From positions 1-8,816 of the forward strand of contig JBKPRA010000111.1 in NCBI GenBank assembly GCA_046734335.1: a DNA stretch of 8,816 bases, read 5' to 3'. A program made the position numbers and the translations under genes. Below, piece by piece: positions 1-6,260 of this stretch. The notes under the pieces are model-generated. The model worked only from the letters and a program-made list of their open reading frames with translations, was not told the DNA's origin and ran no database searches. Source of the DNA: DATBLE01 sp046734335. GTDB lineage: Bacteria; Actinomycetota; Thermoleophilia; Gaiellales; Gaiellaceae. Each line of letters begins with the position of its first letter. Positions within the stretch are counted from its first letter, which is position 1.

Positions 1-1302
1 ACCGTAAAGAGGGGGCGACTGGGCTTCGTTGAGCCAACGAGGCTCGTCTCCAGGCGGTATCAGGAGAATTGGTGGATGGCCAGCCGACGCGTATTCGAAG
101 GTACTCGTCGAAGGGTCGAGCACGCCGTAGCAGACCGTCGCGAAGTCTGTGATCCCCGTCGACGCGACGAATGCGTCCAGGCGCGCGAGGAGCTCTCCCG
201 GCGATTGTGTATGAGGCGCAAGCGCCGCCAACGCCGTGCGCAGCTGGCCCATCACAGCAGCAGCCTCCAACCCGTGGCCGACAACGTCTCCTACCGTGAC
301 GGCGACCCGCCCGTCCCCGAGCGGAACGACGTCGTACCAGTCACCTCCGACTTCCAGCGCCGCGCTAGCGGCCTCGTATCGTGCTGCGACCGACACGCCC
401 GGAGAAACGACGAGGTTTCTAGGAAGTAGGGCTCGCTGCAATCCGAGTGCGATCTCGCGCTCCTCGGCCTCGCGTACACGGAGCGCTTCCTCAGCTCGTA
501 TTCGCTGTGTGACGTCAAGCCCGGCCGTGTAGATGAAGCGCACTTCGCCCAGTTCGTCGCGAATCGGATGCATGGCGAAGTCGAAGATGCGTTCGGCGCC
601 GCTGGCGACCCAGTAGTGCAGCGTGTCACGAAAGCGGCCGCCCTCGGCTACACGCGCTGACGCCGAACGAATCCGGGCTTGTATCTCATCGGAACCGCGC
701 CACCACGCCGTGGACCAGAACGCCCGACCAAGTACTTCATCCTTCGTGTAGCCCCCCGACTCAAGGGCCAGATCGTTGATTTCAAGAAGAGTTCCCTCAA
801 GGTCCAGAATCGCCGCGAAGATCCCCGACTGATTGAAGACCGACTCGAACTTCGCCGTTGTCGCCCTCAACTGCTCGTCCGCTTGCTTGCGCTTCGTGAT
901 GTCGCGAGCGATCTTGGCCGCACCGATGACCTTGCCCGACTCGTCCATGATGGGGTGAGATCGACAGCGAGATATCCAGCCGTTGCCCGTCCTTCGAAAG
1001 GCGGACTGTCTCGTAATGGTCGATGTAACCGCCTACCCGAAGCCGGCTGAGGAACTCATCCTCCTCTGCTTGGAGCTCCGGTGGGATCAACACGCGGATG
1101 TTCCGCCCCACGATCTCCTCGCTCGGTACCCGAAGATACGTTCCGCGCTTAGGTTCCAACTCGTGACGGTTCCGTCCAACGCCTTGCTGACGATCGCGTC
1201 GTTCGACGTTGTGACAACCGCCGCAAGGTAGGCATCGACGTCGTTCGGCAGGGAAATGGTCCCGACGCCTCGGCTGCCCCTCTTTGCAAGTTGCTTGTTC
1301 AC
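1..1302 (-). pseudogene. PAS-PAS-PP2C (RsbU/SpoIIE-like) serine phosphatase, 3' end beyond window, two compensating frameshifts
   Basis: Signal-sensing protein phosphatase that would dephosphorylate a STAS anti-anti-sigma factor in a partner-switching stress pathway. Start is GTG at 1302, with GGAGG six bases upstream. After repair, residues about 22-135 form a PAS domain (DAIVSKALDGTVTSWN, then EEIVGRNIRVLIPPE), 150-262 a second PAS (FESVFNQSG), and from about 290 a PP2C_SpoIIE domain. The PP2C part shows the metal-site motifs EVGGDWYD (GGDWYD at 331-348) and GDVVGHG (271-291), then AGHPP near the left edge. The gene is still open at base 1. As read, one base is missing at 1120/1121 (after FGYRA, before EEIVGR) and one extra C lies in the run at 952-955 (after LSISP, before IMDESGK). 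The two changes cancel, so only about 56 codons are out of frame, yet that stretch encodes perfect PAS sequence in the shifted frame. This points to sequence error or very recent damage. Family assignment is secure; the exact partner is inferred. Confidence 0.85.
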
Positions 1303-1361
1303 CGCCGTCCTCCGACTCAAAGGGATCGCCAAATCGCTAACCCGCGCCTCGCGAAGAAGGG

Positions 1362-1387
1362 TTACCCACACCGCGAGTTGGATGAAC
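1362..1387 (-). promoter_or_regulatory. Candidate SigF/SigB-type promoter for the PP2C phosphatase gene
   Basis: On the minus strand, GTTC (1387-1384) is followed after 16 bases by GGGTAA (1367-1362). This is close to the actinobacterial general-stress consensus GTTT-N15-17-GGGTA. It lies about 60 bases upstream of the GTG start at 1302. Autoregulation of a stress-phosphatase gene by its own sigma factor would make sense. The call rests on a short motif match only. Confidence 0.4.
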
Positions 1388-1419
1388 TCGCGCCTTTGTG
1401 GCGTACGACTTGAATGGCG

Positions 1420-1462
1420 AGGCAGCGTCTCGAAACGCACAGTCTCGCGGCCGCTTCAGCCG
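1420..1462 (-). repeat. 43-bp dispersed repeat, copy A (inverted relative to copy B)
   Basis: Read on the minus strand, this segment matches 4041-4083 on the plus strand at 38 of 43 positions, without gaps. The shared core is CTGTGCGTTTCGAGACG (17 identical bases), and the 9-bp block CTGAAGCGG is also identical. The core contains the imperfect palindrome GCGTTTCGAGACGC. Both copies lie in non-coding DNA. Function is unknown; a regulatory site or small interspersed element is possible. Confidence 0.6.
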
Positions 1463-1597
1463 CTCTCAACTAAGAACGGATCGTGCGCGTGCACGGCCGC
1501 GGACGGCTAGCCCTTCATTCGACGGCGGGCGTCCCCGAGAATACTGCCCCTCCCGTCCCGGCCCTGAACGGGAAGCTCGGCCTTCTGTGAGACGCGT

Positions 1598-1626
1598 AGG
1601 GCGCCGAGACATTGCCTCGGCGCCCT
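1598..1626 (-). terminator. Hairpin downstream of the DUF892 gene
   Basis: An 11-bp perfect inverted repeat (AGGGCGCCGAG / CTCGGCGCCCT) with a 7-base loop begins 11 bases after the TAG stop of the DUF892 gene. No T-run follows on the minus strand, as is usual for terminators in high-GC actinobacteria. Confidence 0.6.
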
Positions 1627-1636
1627 GTGAACCGCA

Positions 1637-2146
1637 CTAGGCAGGTGCCTTGATGCCTTCTTCGGCGAGGCGCTTGCCAACGATCTGGACCTTCTTGAGA
1701 GCTGCCTTCTCCTGCTCCAGGTTCTCATTCAGCAAGCGAACGACCTCCGTCTCACCCATCGCGCGGGCCATCGTCACGAGACCCTCGTACGCCGCGATCT
1801 CGTAGTGCTCGGTGCGAGCAGCCGCACCCGTAAGGAAGGCGTTCAGCACCTCGGGCGAAGGCGACTCGTTGTCAACAAAGTCGTCGTGCTCCTTCTTGAT
1901 CCCCTCGATGCCGGGACACTTCTCGGCCTTTGCCGGCTCACCTAGCTCCTCGAACGCGAGCTTCAGGTTCTCGACATGCAGGCGGGTCTCCTCGAGGTGA
2001 TCCGAAAACCCGCTCGCGAGCTCCTCGTCAGAGGCCTCCTCCTGAAGCTTCGGAAGAGTCTTGACGAGCGTCTGCTCGGCATACAACACATCTCCCAACT
2101 CATGGAGAAAAAGCTCTCTCGGATCACTCATCTGCGCACCAGACAT
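1637..2146 (-). CDS. DUF892 (YciE/YciF-type) ferritin-like stress protein
   Basis: A 169-residue protein of the DUF892 family, small four-helix ferritin-fold proteins associated with stress in many bacteria; their biochemical role is not settled. Four helices are visible: ELFLHELGDVLYAEQTLVKT (about 11-30), HLEETRLHVENLKLAFEELG (about 50-69), RTEHYEIAAYEGLVTMARAMG-like (about 111-131) and LLNENLEQEKAALKKVQIVG (about 138-157). Each carries the Glu/His residues typical of this fold. The ATG at 2146 has GAGGAG just upstream, and the protein has the usual family length. The frame is intact, unlike several neighbours. It is likely a monocistronic stress gene: a hairpin lies on each side of it and the genes around it are separated by more than 90 bases. 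There is no signal peptide, so it is cytoplasmic. Confidence 0.93.
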   Translation of the reverse strand: MSGAQMSDPRELFLHELGDVLYAEQTLVKTLPKLQEEASDEELASGFSDHLEETRLHVENLKLAFEELGEPAKAEKCPGIEGIKKEHDDFVDNESPSPEVLNAFLTGAAARTEHYEIAAYEGLVTMARAMGETEVVRLLNENLEQEKAALKKVQIVGKRLAEEGIKAPA

Positions 2147-2195
2147 ATGGTCTCCTCAGTTCTGTGATGTAAGGACAAGTTGCGTAAACGTTCTT

Positions 2196-2229
2196 GGTTT
2201 GTGCCGGGGCGGGCGCCCCGGCACAAACC
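2196..2229 (-). terminator. Perfect 15-bp-stem hairpin between small membrane protein and DUF892 genes
   Basis: GGTTTGTGCCGGGGC and its exact reverse complement GCCCCGGCACAAACC are separated by a 4-base loop (GGGC). It starts 10 bases past the TAG stop of the small membrane protein gene and lies about 50 bases before the DUF892 start. There is no T-run on either side. A factor-independent terminator for the upstream gene is the simplest reading. An attenuator-like role in the DUF892 leader cannot be excluded. Confidence 0.7.
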
Positions 2230-2239
2230 TCGAGGTCTC

Positions 2240-2527
2240 CTAGTTGTTGCGGGTGAGCGTGTCTTCGCCGCCGACGTGCTTGGTGCCGGACTTGGCGAGC
2301 CCTCGGCTGATCATGTAGCCGACCGCGACTACCGCGACGAGCGTCCAGCCGCGGACATCGCCGAGTGAGTCCGAGACGGCCGAGGCAATCAGAATCGCCG
2401 CGATGACGCCGACCATCGCGAAGAACTCGGTCGTCTTGAACGCGTTCTTCGTCTCGTCCCGCTCCCGACTCGCCTCGCTCGACGGCATATGCACGCGCCG
2501 CCGCTCAGCGGTTTCGGTTGTTGCCAT
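2240..2527 (-). CDS. Small two-helix membrane protein, function unknown
   Basis: A 95-residue protein with a polar N-terminal tail (ERRRVHMPSSEASRERDETK) and two hydrophobic segments, at about residues 35-53 (FFAMVGVIAAILIASAVSD) and 61-79 (GWTLVAVVAVGYMISRGLA). It ends in a short polar tail beginning KSGTKH. The layout (tail with PSSEASRERDETK, two helices, then SRGLAKSGT) matches a small membrane protein I associate with many actinobacteria, for which I know no function. The ATG at 2527 follows AAGGGGG with suitable spacing, supporting the start. The hairpin at 2196-2229 closes the unit. It lies between the stress-type ANTAR and DUF892 genes, but no functional link can be shown from sequence. 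Confidence 0.85.
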   Translation of the reverse strand: MATTETAERRRVHMPSSEASRERDETKNAFKTTEFFAMVGVIAAILIASAVSDSLGDVRGWTLVAVVAVGYMISRGLAKSGTKHVGGEDTLTRNN

Positions 2528-2640
2528 GGTGGTGCCCCCTTCGTGAATCGGATTAAACGGAGGACTCAGACCCCATCCTCTTCGTCAGCCACCCGTGACC
2601 TCACTGCAGGCAGAACCCGAAAGCACTGCTCGATACGGCC

Positions 2641-2779
2641 CGTGTAGTGAGACTCGTCTCCCCGCGTCGGGACCGGCGAAACATAGTCATCCCGCGACGG
2701 TGTTCGGCTCGAACGGCCACCGCTCTGCCCGGGCCTACACGTTTCCGCGGTACGGCGGTACCTCAGTGCTCACTACACG
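2641..2779. repeat. Long-range 11-bp inverted repeat in non-coding DNA
   Basis: CGTGTAGTGAG (2641-2651) is matched by its reverse complement CTCACTACACG (2769-2779). The arms are 117 bases apart, in the spacer between the end of the ANTAR gene and the start of the small membrane protein gene. It could be paired operator half-sites for the downstream gene or chance. Nothing else is recognisable in 2528-2783 apart from a tandem GCGGTAC pair near 2749-2763. Confidence 0.3.
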
Positions 2780-2783
2780 AGGC

Positions 2784-3383
2784 TTACGACTGGGGCAGCG
2801 GTTCCTGCGCTCGGGGGAGCAGCAGCGTGTGGCTGGCGACAACACCTCGGCTATGTCGATCAGCTTGCGGCCGTTGGTCTGGGAGTGGTTGCGGAGCATC
2901 CCGAAGGCGGCGTCCGCGTTGATCATGTGGCGGGCCATCAGGATGCCCTTGGCCTGTTCGATCATTGCCCTGCGGCCGAACGCGCCTTGGAGGTTCTGGT
3001 ACTCGGCGAAGCGGCGGAGTGTGATTGCGAGTGCGCTGCCAGGCTCTCGGAGTCGCCATCGACGATGTAGGCGAACACACCCCGTTTCGCGGCCTCGTCG
3101 ATGTAAGCGGGGTCAGTCGCGTGTAGGAGTGCGATCACCGGGCAAGCGCTTCGCGCACGATTTCGGAGATCAGGTCGAGCGCGTGCTCGTAGTTGAGGCC
3201 GAGACCGACCAGCGCGACGTCGGGGCGTTCTCGGGCTGTTGATGCGCCCACCTCGTTGACGTAGATCTCGCGTGCGATCACCTCGTGGCCGAGGCCGGCG
3301 ACAACGCCGGCGACGGTCTCTAGGCGCTCTCGCTTCTCATTCGCGATCAGGACGCGAAGGTGTTCGATCTCCGGCGCACTCAT
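2784..3383 (-). pseudogene. ANTAR-domain regulator with degenerate receiver domain, three frameshifts
   Basis: ANTAR proteins bind RNA hairpins and act as antiterminators. Repaired, this one is about 200 residues and starts at ATG 3383 (MSAPEIEHLRVLIANEKRER). The N-terminal half is a receiver-like fold in which the phospho-acceptor Asp is replaced: PDVALVGLG where PDVVLLD would be expected. The usual acidic pair is ANE. The C-terminal ANTAR domain is clear: RRFAEYQNLQGAFGRRAMIE, QAKGILMARHMINADAAFGM, then NGRKLIDIAE. As read, a base is missing at 3144/3145 (IVREA to CPVIALL), at 3034/3035 (SLAA to ALAITLRRFAEYQ) and near 2844-2846 (IDIAE to VVASHTLLLP), so the natural stop is TAA at 2784-2786. 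Each frame carries on the family sequence where the previous one fails. The start has only a weak ribosome binding site. It diverges from the STAS gene across a 168-base spacer. Confidence 0.85.
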
Positions 3384-3551
3384 CGTTCGAAAGCAGGCCT
3401 CGGACAGAGCCCTTCTCCAGATCTTGGACGCTGTCGTAAGGCACCTCGGCGAATCAAGAGCCTCCACGGCTCGCCTATGGGTTGACGAGCGCCCCTACAT
3501 GCTTGAGCCGAAGGAAGTACTCGCAAGCTGATCTGCCAATTGGGAGGAACA

Positions 3552-4025
3552 ATGGCCGTAGCTAACGCAGAACACGAAGCGACTATCGACATCCGCGCGC
3601 CCCGGCCCGGAGTCGCGCACGTCGTTCTCGGAGGCGAACACGACTTTGGCAGCGCCAAGCGGCTCCACAACATCTTCAACGATGTACGGGCGACGTGTTC
3701 TCACCTGGTCGTCGACCTCAGCTCCGTGGAGTTCATCGACTCCTCGACGATCCACGTGCTTCTACGCACGAAGAAGGCGGCCACCGAGGAAGACAGCCGG
3801 TTCAACATCATGCTCAGCACAAACCCACTCCTAGGCACAAACCCACTCCTAGAGAGCGTCCTTCAGATCACCGGTTTACTTGAGACTCTCAATCGCGTCC
3901 ACTCCCCGAGGAGGCATTCCAACACGCCAGTTAGGACGCTAAAGCGTGGCCGATGTGCAACACCTGGCGGGTGCCCGCCTGCGAACGAGAGGCGCGGCCG
4001 GCTCGAGTTACTCATCCCAGGGTAG
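3552..4025 (+). CDS. STAS-domain anti-anti-sigma factor, C-terminus altered by a frameshift
   Basis: Anti-sigma-factor antagonist of the SpoIIAA/RsbV type. In its unphosphorylated state such a protein binds an anti-sigma kinase and frees a sigma factor. Start is ATG 3552 behind GGGAGGA; the TTG 12 bases upstream overlaps that site and is unlikely. The STAS fold is visible from about residue 9: VAHVVLGGEHDF, HLVVDLSSVEFIDSSTIHVL, ending LQITGLLETLNRVHS. The Ser64-Ser65 pair of IDSST sits at the phospho-acceptor position. As read the protein has 157 residues, but a base seems missing at 3904/3905. With it restored, the reading ends HSPEEAFQHAS at TAG 3932-3934, which is the normal STAS length. 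The last 40 or so residues as read are therefore probably artefactual. An 18-bp tandem duplication inserts six residues (GTNPLL) at about 95. The frameshifted PP2C phosphatase in this window is a plausible partner. Confidence 0.88.
   Translation: MAVANAEHEATIDIRAPRPGVAHVVLGGEHDFGSAKRLHNIFNDVRATCSHLVVDLSSVEFIDSSTIHVLLRTKKAATEEDSRFNIMLSTNPLLGTNPLLESVLQITGLLETLNRVHSPRRHSNTPVRTLKRGRCATPGGCPPANERRGRLELLIPG
3817..3852 (+). repeat. Perfect 18-bp tandem duplication within the STAS gene
   Basis: The unit GCACAAACCCACTCCTAG occurs twice, head to tail, at 3817-3834 and 3835-3852. It is in frame and encodes TNPLLGTNPLLE, adding six residues just before the helix LESVLQITGLLE. Replication slippage or an assembly duplication are the likely origins. 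Confidence 0.95.
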
Positions 4026-4175
4026 GTCTCTAATTAACGGCGTCTGAAGCGGCGGCGAGGCTGTGCGTTTCGAGACGTTGGCTTGTGACTCCGCGCGCTC
4101 CGCCAGTGCTCGAAAGGCGAATCCCTCGTCTGGAGCGGCGCAGTTTGGCGAGGGTTTCACGACTCGACTGGTCAT
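3935..4175. other. Convergent non-coding spacer
   Basis: This lies between the inferred natural end of the STAS gene and the end of the coiled-coil gene. It contains a small GC hairpin (GGCGG-GTGC-CCGCC at 3966-3979, no T-run), which may act as a weak terminator for the STAS gene, and copy B of the 43-bp repeat. No gene is convincing here. Confidence 0.5.
4041..4083 (+). repeat. 43-bp dispersed repeat, copy B
   Basis: It matches the minus strand of 1420-1462 at 38 of 43 positions, including the 17-base identical core at 4061-4077. It lies between two converging genes, so it does not sit in a normal promoter position for either. That makes a pure operator role less likely than a mobile or structural repeat. 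Confidence 0.6.
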
Positions 4176-4919
4176 CTACTCCGGCTCGCTCCTCGTGATG
4201 GATGCGACGAGTGTTTCCTCGAGCATTCGCTCTTCGGTTGGCTCCGACGCTGATTTCTCGCCGCTTACGTGAGCCGCCGGGCGCTCGATAAAGGCTTCGA
4301 GGCGCGAGGCGAAGTCGACCAGCCCGGTTGCGAGTTGCTGAAGTCGTTCCTCGGCTAGTTCCACGTTGGCCTGGAGCTCGCGCGAGCGTTCCTTCGCCGC
4401 GATGGAGCGAGTCTTTGCGACCTCCTCGGCCCGAGCCACGATGTCCGCCGCCTTGGCCTCCGCAGCTCGCAGCTTCTCTGCCGCGTACGTCTCTGCCTGT
4501 TTGCGGGTCTGGTTGCTTTCGTTCTCCGCCTCCGTGCGTTGACGCTCCGCCTCGGCGAGCAGTTTCTCCGACTCTTGCCGCGCACTGTCGAGTGTCGAGG
4601 CGGCCTGGCTCTGTGTGCGCTTGCGAAGACGCTCGGCCTCGGCCCGCGCGTCGTCTTCCAATTTCTTGGCTGCCTCGTTGGCAGCTTGCAAGACGGACGA
4701 GAGGTGTTCTCCGAACTGAGCGTAGTCGGGCGCGACCGTTCTGGAGTCAATCTGGCCGTCGGCGAGCGCGATCTCTTGGTCGACGTCGGCGTCGCCGCCG
4801 GTCGACTCGGTGTACTCGTTCACCTGCGCAGGCGGCGAATCAGGAGACGGGTCGACGGCATCCTGCGCAAGCGGGTGAGCAACGTACGCGCGATTCTTTC
4901 GACCCTTTAAATTGCGCAT
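4176..4919 (-). CDS. Ala/Glu-rich coiled-coil protein (DivIVA-like or ATP-synthase-B-like)
   Basis: A 247-residue protein from ATG 4919, preceded by AAAGGAGG at ideal spacing. Residues 1-70 are polar and probably disordered (MRNLKGRKNRAYVAHPLAQD, then a Pro/Asp/Glu-rich stretch). From about 80 (YAQFGEHLSSVLQAANEAAK) to about 210 (LATGLVDFASRLEAFIERP) it is a nearly uninterrupted heptad-type coiled coil rich in Ala, Glu, Lys and Arg. The tail is acidic. The start of the coil (FGEHLSSVLQAANEAAKKLE) resembles DivIVA/Wag31-type proteins, which organise the cell pole and envelope growth. Other Ala-rich coiled-coil proteins, such as the F0 subunit B, look similar by composition alone, so the assignment is cautious. 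The frame is open upstream without a stop into a membrane protein (4920-5384), so a longer membrane-anchored form is possible. Confidence 0.75.
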   Translation of the reverse strand: MRNLKGRKNRAYVAHPLAQDAVDPSPDSPPAQVNEYTESTGGDADVDQEIALADGQIDSRTVAPDYAQFGEHLSSVLQAANEAAKKLEDDARAEAERLRKRTQSQAASTLDSARQESEKLLAEAERQRTEAENESNQTRKQAETYAAEKLRAAEAKAADIVARAEEVAKTRSIAAKERSRELQANVELAEERLQQLATGLVDFASRLEAFIERPAAHVSGEKSASEPTEERMLEETLVASITRSEPE

Positions 4920-5384
4920 CTCGTGTCCTCCTTTCAAGGACGATGACAGAGCAGTTGCACGACGCCGTGACATCCTCGACAGCGAAACTAGCGCGAGGAC
5001 GGTGGCAGCAGCGAACGCTCCTATGAGCGGCCACTTGAGCGGACTCGAGCCGGAGCGTGACCGCGCCCCAGTGCTTGCGTCGGGGCGCGGTGGGCGTGGC
5101 GCTCGAGCTTCGACATCCTCACGCGTGGGGTTGAGCGGGTATTCGGATCGCGGGGCGTGCTGTGCTCCAACTCCGACATTCTCAAGCGCGGGGTTGAGCG
5201 GGTACTCGGACCAGAGCTTCTGGGCACGGTTGCTCGACGGGGCCGGCGGAGGACGGTCGCCGGCTGAGAGTGCGCTGGCCGGCGCTGCAAGCAATGCGGC
5301 GCAAGCCAGCAAGATGAGATGGACGAACTTAAGCCCGTCCTTTTCTCCAGATCCTCGAACGCAGCCCAGCCGCAGGTCAGGCAC
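4920..5384 (-). CDS. Signal-peptide, single-pass membrane protein with SEYPLNP repeats, reading in frame into the coiled-coil gene
   Basis: About 155 residues if it ends before the coiled-coil start. I chose GTG 5384, preceded by AAGGGGTGG, which gives a short charged N-region, a hydrophobic core (FVHLILLACAALLAA) and an AxA-type cleavage site (APASA, about residue 38). The mature part is Pro/Arg-rich and carries two 21-residue repeats starting SEYPLNP. A transmembrane helix follows (WPLIGAFAAATVLALVSL, about 120-137) and then basic RMSRRR, a type I topology. No in-frame stop separates it from ATG 4919. The TGA at 4936-4934, overlapping the next ribosome binding site, lies in another frame and would be the natural stop if an indel has been introduced here. 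The family was not recognised. An alternative is one 402-residue membrane-anchored coiled-coil protein. A TATGCT box at 5420-5415 could be part of its promoter, but no matching -35 is clear. Confidence 0.6.
5105..5213 (-). repeat. Two-copy 63-bp repeat encoding the SEYPLNP module
   Basis: Segments 5105-5150 and 5168-5213 are similar over about 46 bases, with a period of 63 bases. The most identical part is around GGGGTTGAGCGGGTA. They encode SEYPLNPALENVG and SEYPLNPTREDVE, each opening a 21-residue unit. Identity is high in the first half of the unit and lower in the second, suggesting an old or selected duplication. Confidence 0.85.
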
Positions 5385-5603
5385 GCGCCAACACCACCCC
5401 TTCAGATGTGAGCCAGCATAAGCCTTTTTTGGATGCCAAGCGAAGCAACCGGCCCGCGGGTTGCATATTTCGCCCCACTTTCCGAGCGTGGACTGACTGT
5501 GACCAGCGGTCCATGGCCGGACCTGAGGGCGGTTGCCATTGACAATCTGCCCAATTGCAGGGAAGCTCTGCTTCGCAGGAGACGAGGGGAGAGAAACCTG
5601 CCG

Positions 5604-6260
5604 GTGGCCGGAAGAGAGGTTCTGCGGCGCACGATTCCGTCCGATTCCCACGGACCGGGTCCCGAAACGCACTCGCGGAAGACAGTGCTGCGATCGGCGG
5701 CGGTCGCAGGAGCGGTGGTCGCAACAGGGGGCGGGATGCTTGCGCTACGTCCCAGTTTCGCCGCGTCAGCGCCTTCGCAGTCCGCGGACGTGCGGGTGCT
5801 GAATTTCGTCCTTCTGCTCGAGTACGTGCAGGCTGCGTTCTACCGGGAAGCCTCACAGCACAGCGCACTCGGATCTGACCTCGTCGAGTACGCAAGGGTT
5901 GTCGGCGGACATGAGGATGACCATGTCGCCGCCCTCGAGAAGGCACTCGGTGCAAATGCGCGTAAGCGGCCGGCGACGCACTTCGGCGCGGCGACGGCCA
6001 ACAGGCAGAAGTTCCTCGCCTCCGCGATCGAGCTCGAGGATCTTGGCGTAGCGGCGTACAACGGCCAGGCCACGAACCTCACGGCCAAGGCGCTCGTCCC
6101 CGCGGCGGAGATCGTCTCGGTCGAGGCGCGGCACGCCGCGTGGATCCGCGCGATCGCAGGCAAGCTGCCGGCGACCGGGCCGATCGACGAGCCTCTGTCG
6201 AGCCGAGCGGTCATGACTGCGCTGGCTCGCACCGGCTTCGTGAAAGGGCTCCATCGATGA
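5604..6260 (+). CDS. Exported di-iron ferritin-like protein (Ferritin_2 type), first copy
   Basis: A 218-residue protein. I chose GTG 5604, behind GGGGAGAG. The frame is open back to an ATG at 5433, but the extra 57 residues are unstructured, and the chosen start puts the leader at the same distance as in the next gene. A Tat-like signal follows, with SRKTVLR at 24-30 (a twin-arginine variant, Arg-Lys) and a hydrophobic AAVAGAVVATGGGMLAL stretch. The ferritin-like domain (about 62-190) has all the di-iron ligands expected: Glu73 (LLLEYVQAAFY), Glu104 and His107 (HEDDH), Glu145 (ELEDLGVAAY), Glu174 and His177 (SVEARHAAW). The stop TGA overlaps the next start (ATGA), so the two are translationally coupled. 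Members of this family are known largely as hypothetical proteins; the substrate is unknown. Oxidative-stress or metal handling outside the membrane is an inference. Confidence 0.88.
   Translation: MAGREVLRRTIPSDSHGPGPETHSRKTVLRSAAVAGAVVATGGGMLALRPSFAASAPSQSADVRVLNFVLLLEYVQAAFYREASQHSALGSDLVEYARVVGGHEDDHVAALEKALGANARKRPATHFGAATANRQKFLASAIELEDLGVAAYNGQATNLTAKALVPAAEIVSVEARHAAWIRAIAGKLPATGPIDEPLSSRAVMTALARTGFVKGLHR

Larger units (their letters stand above)
1303..1636. other. Non-coding spacer between phosphatase gene and DUF892 gene
   Basis: This 334-base stretch has no convincing gene. It holds a SigF/SigB-like promoter candidate (1362-1387), one copy of a 43-bp repeat (1420-1462) and a strong hairpin (1598-1626). 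The minus-strand frame stays open from the phosphatase start up to an ATG at 1440, but the GTG at 1302 has a far better ribosome binding site and the extra residues resemble no domain. I see nothing recognisable in 1463-1597. Confidence 0.6.

Noticed and set aside
1303..1440. Longer N-terminus for the phosphatase from ATG 1440
   Set aside because: GTG 1302 has a perfect GGAGG at correct spacing, and the promoter-like motif lies inside the extension.
2595..3242. 215-residue plus-strand open frame
   Set aside because: It is antisense to the ANTAR gene, Arg/Ser-rich with no domain, and follows from the GC-rich codon bias of the real gene.
3482..3505. TTGACG upstream of the STAS gene as a housekeeping promoter
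   Set aside because: No -10-like sequence at proper spacing; too weak to annotate.
4063..4272. Open frame on the plus strand beginning MRFETLACDS, sharing its first residues with a minus-strand frame at 1440
   Set aside because: The shared residues come from the 43-bp DNA repeat. It overlaps the end of the coiled-coil gene, has no ribosome binding site and resembles no protein.
4328..5026. 232-residue plus-strand open frame
   Set aside because: It is antisense to the coiled-coil gene and extremely Arg/Pro/Ser-rich, a typical shadow.
5539..5544. TTGACA as a -35 box for the ferritin-like operon
   Set aside because: No acceptable -10 box follows at 16-18 bases (GAAGCT at 17), so the promoter call is not supported.
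5433..5603. Longer N-terminus for the first ferritin-like protein from ATG 5433
   Set aside because: The extension is unstructured, lacks a good ribosome binding site and would place the Tat-like leader about 80 residues inside the protein.
5377..5955. 192-residue minus-strand open frame opposite the first ferritin-like gene
   Set aside because: Arg/Pro-rich shadow without a ribosome binding site; the plus strand carries the conserved di-iron domain.
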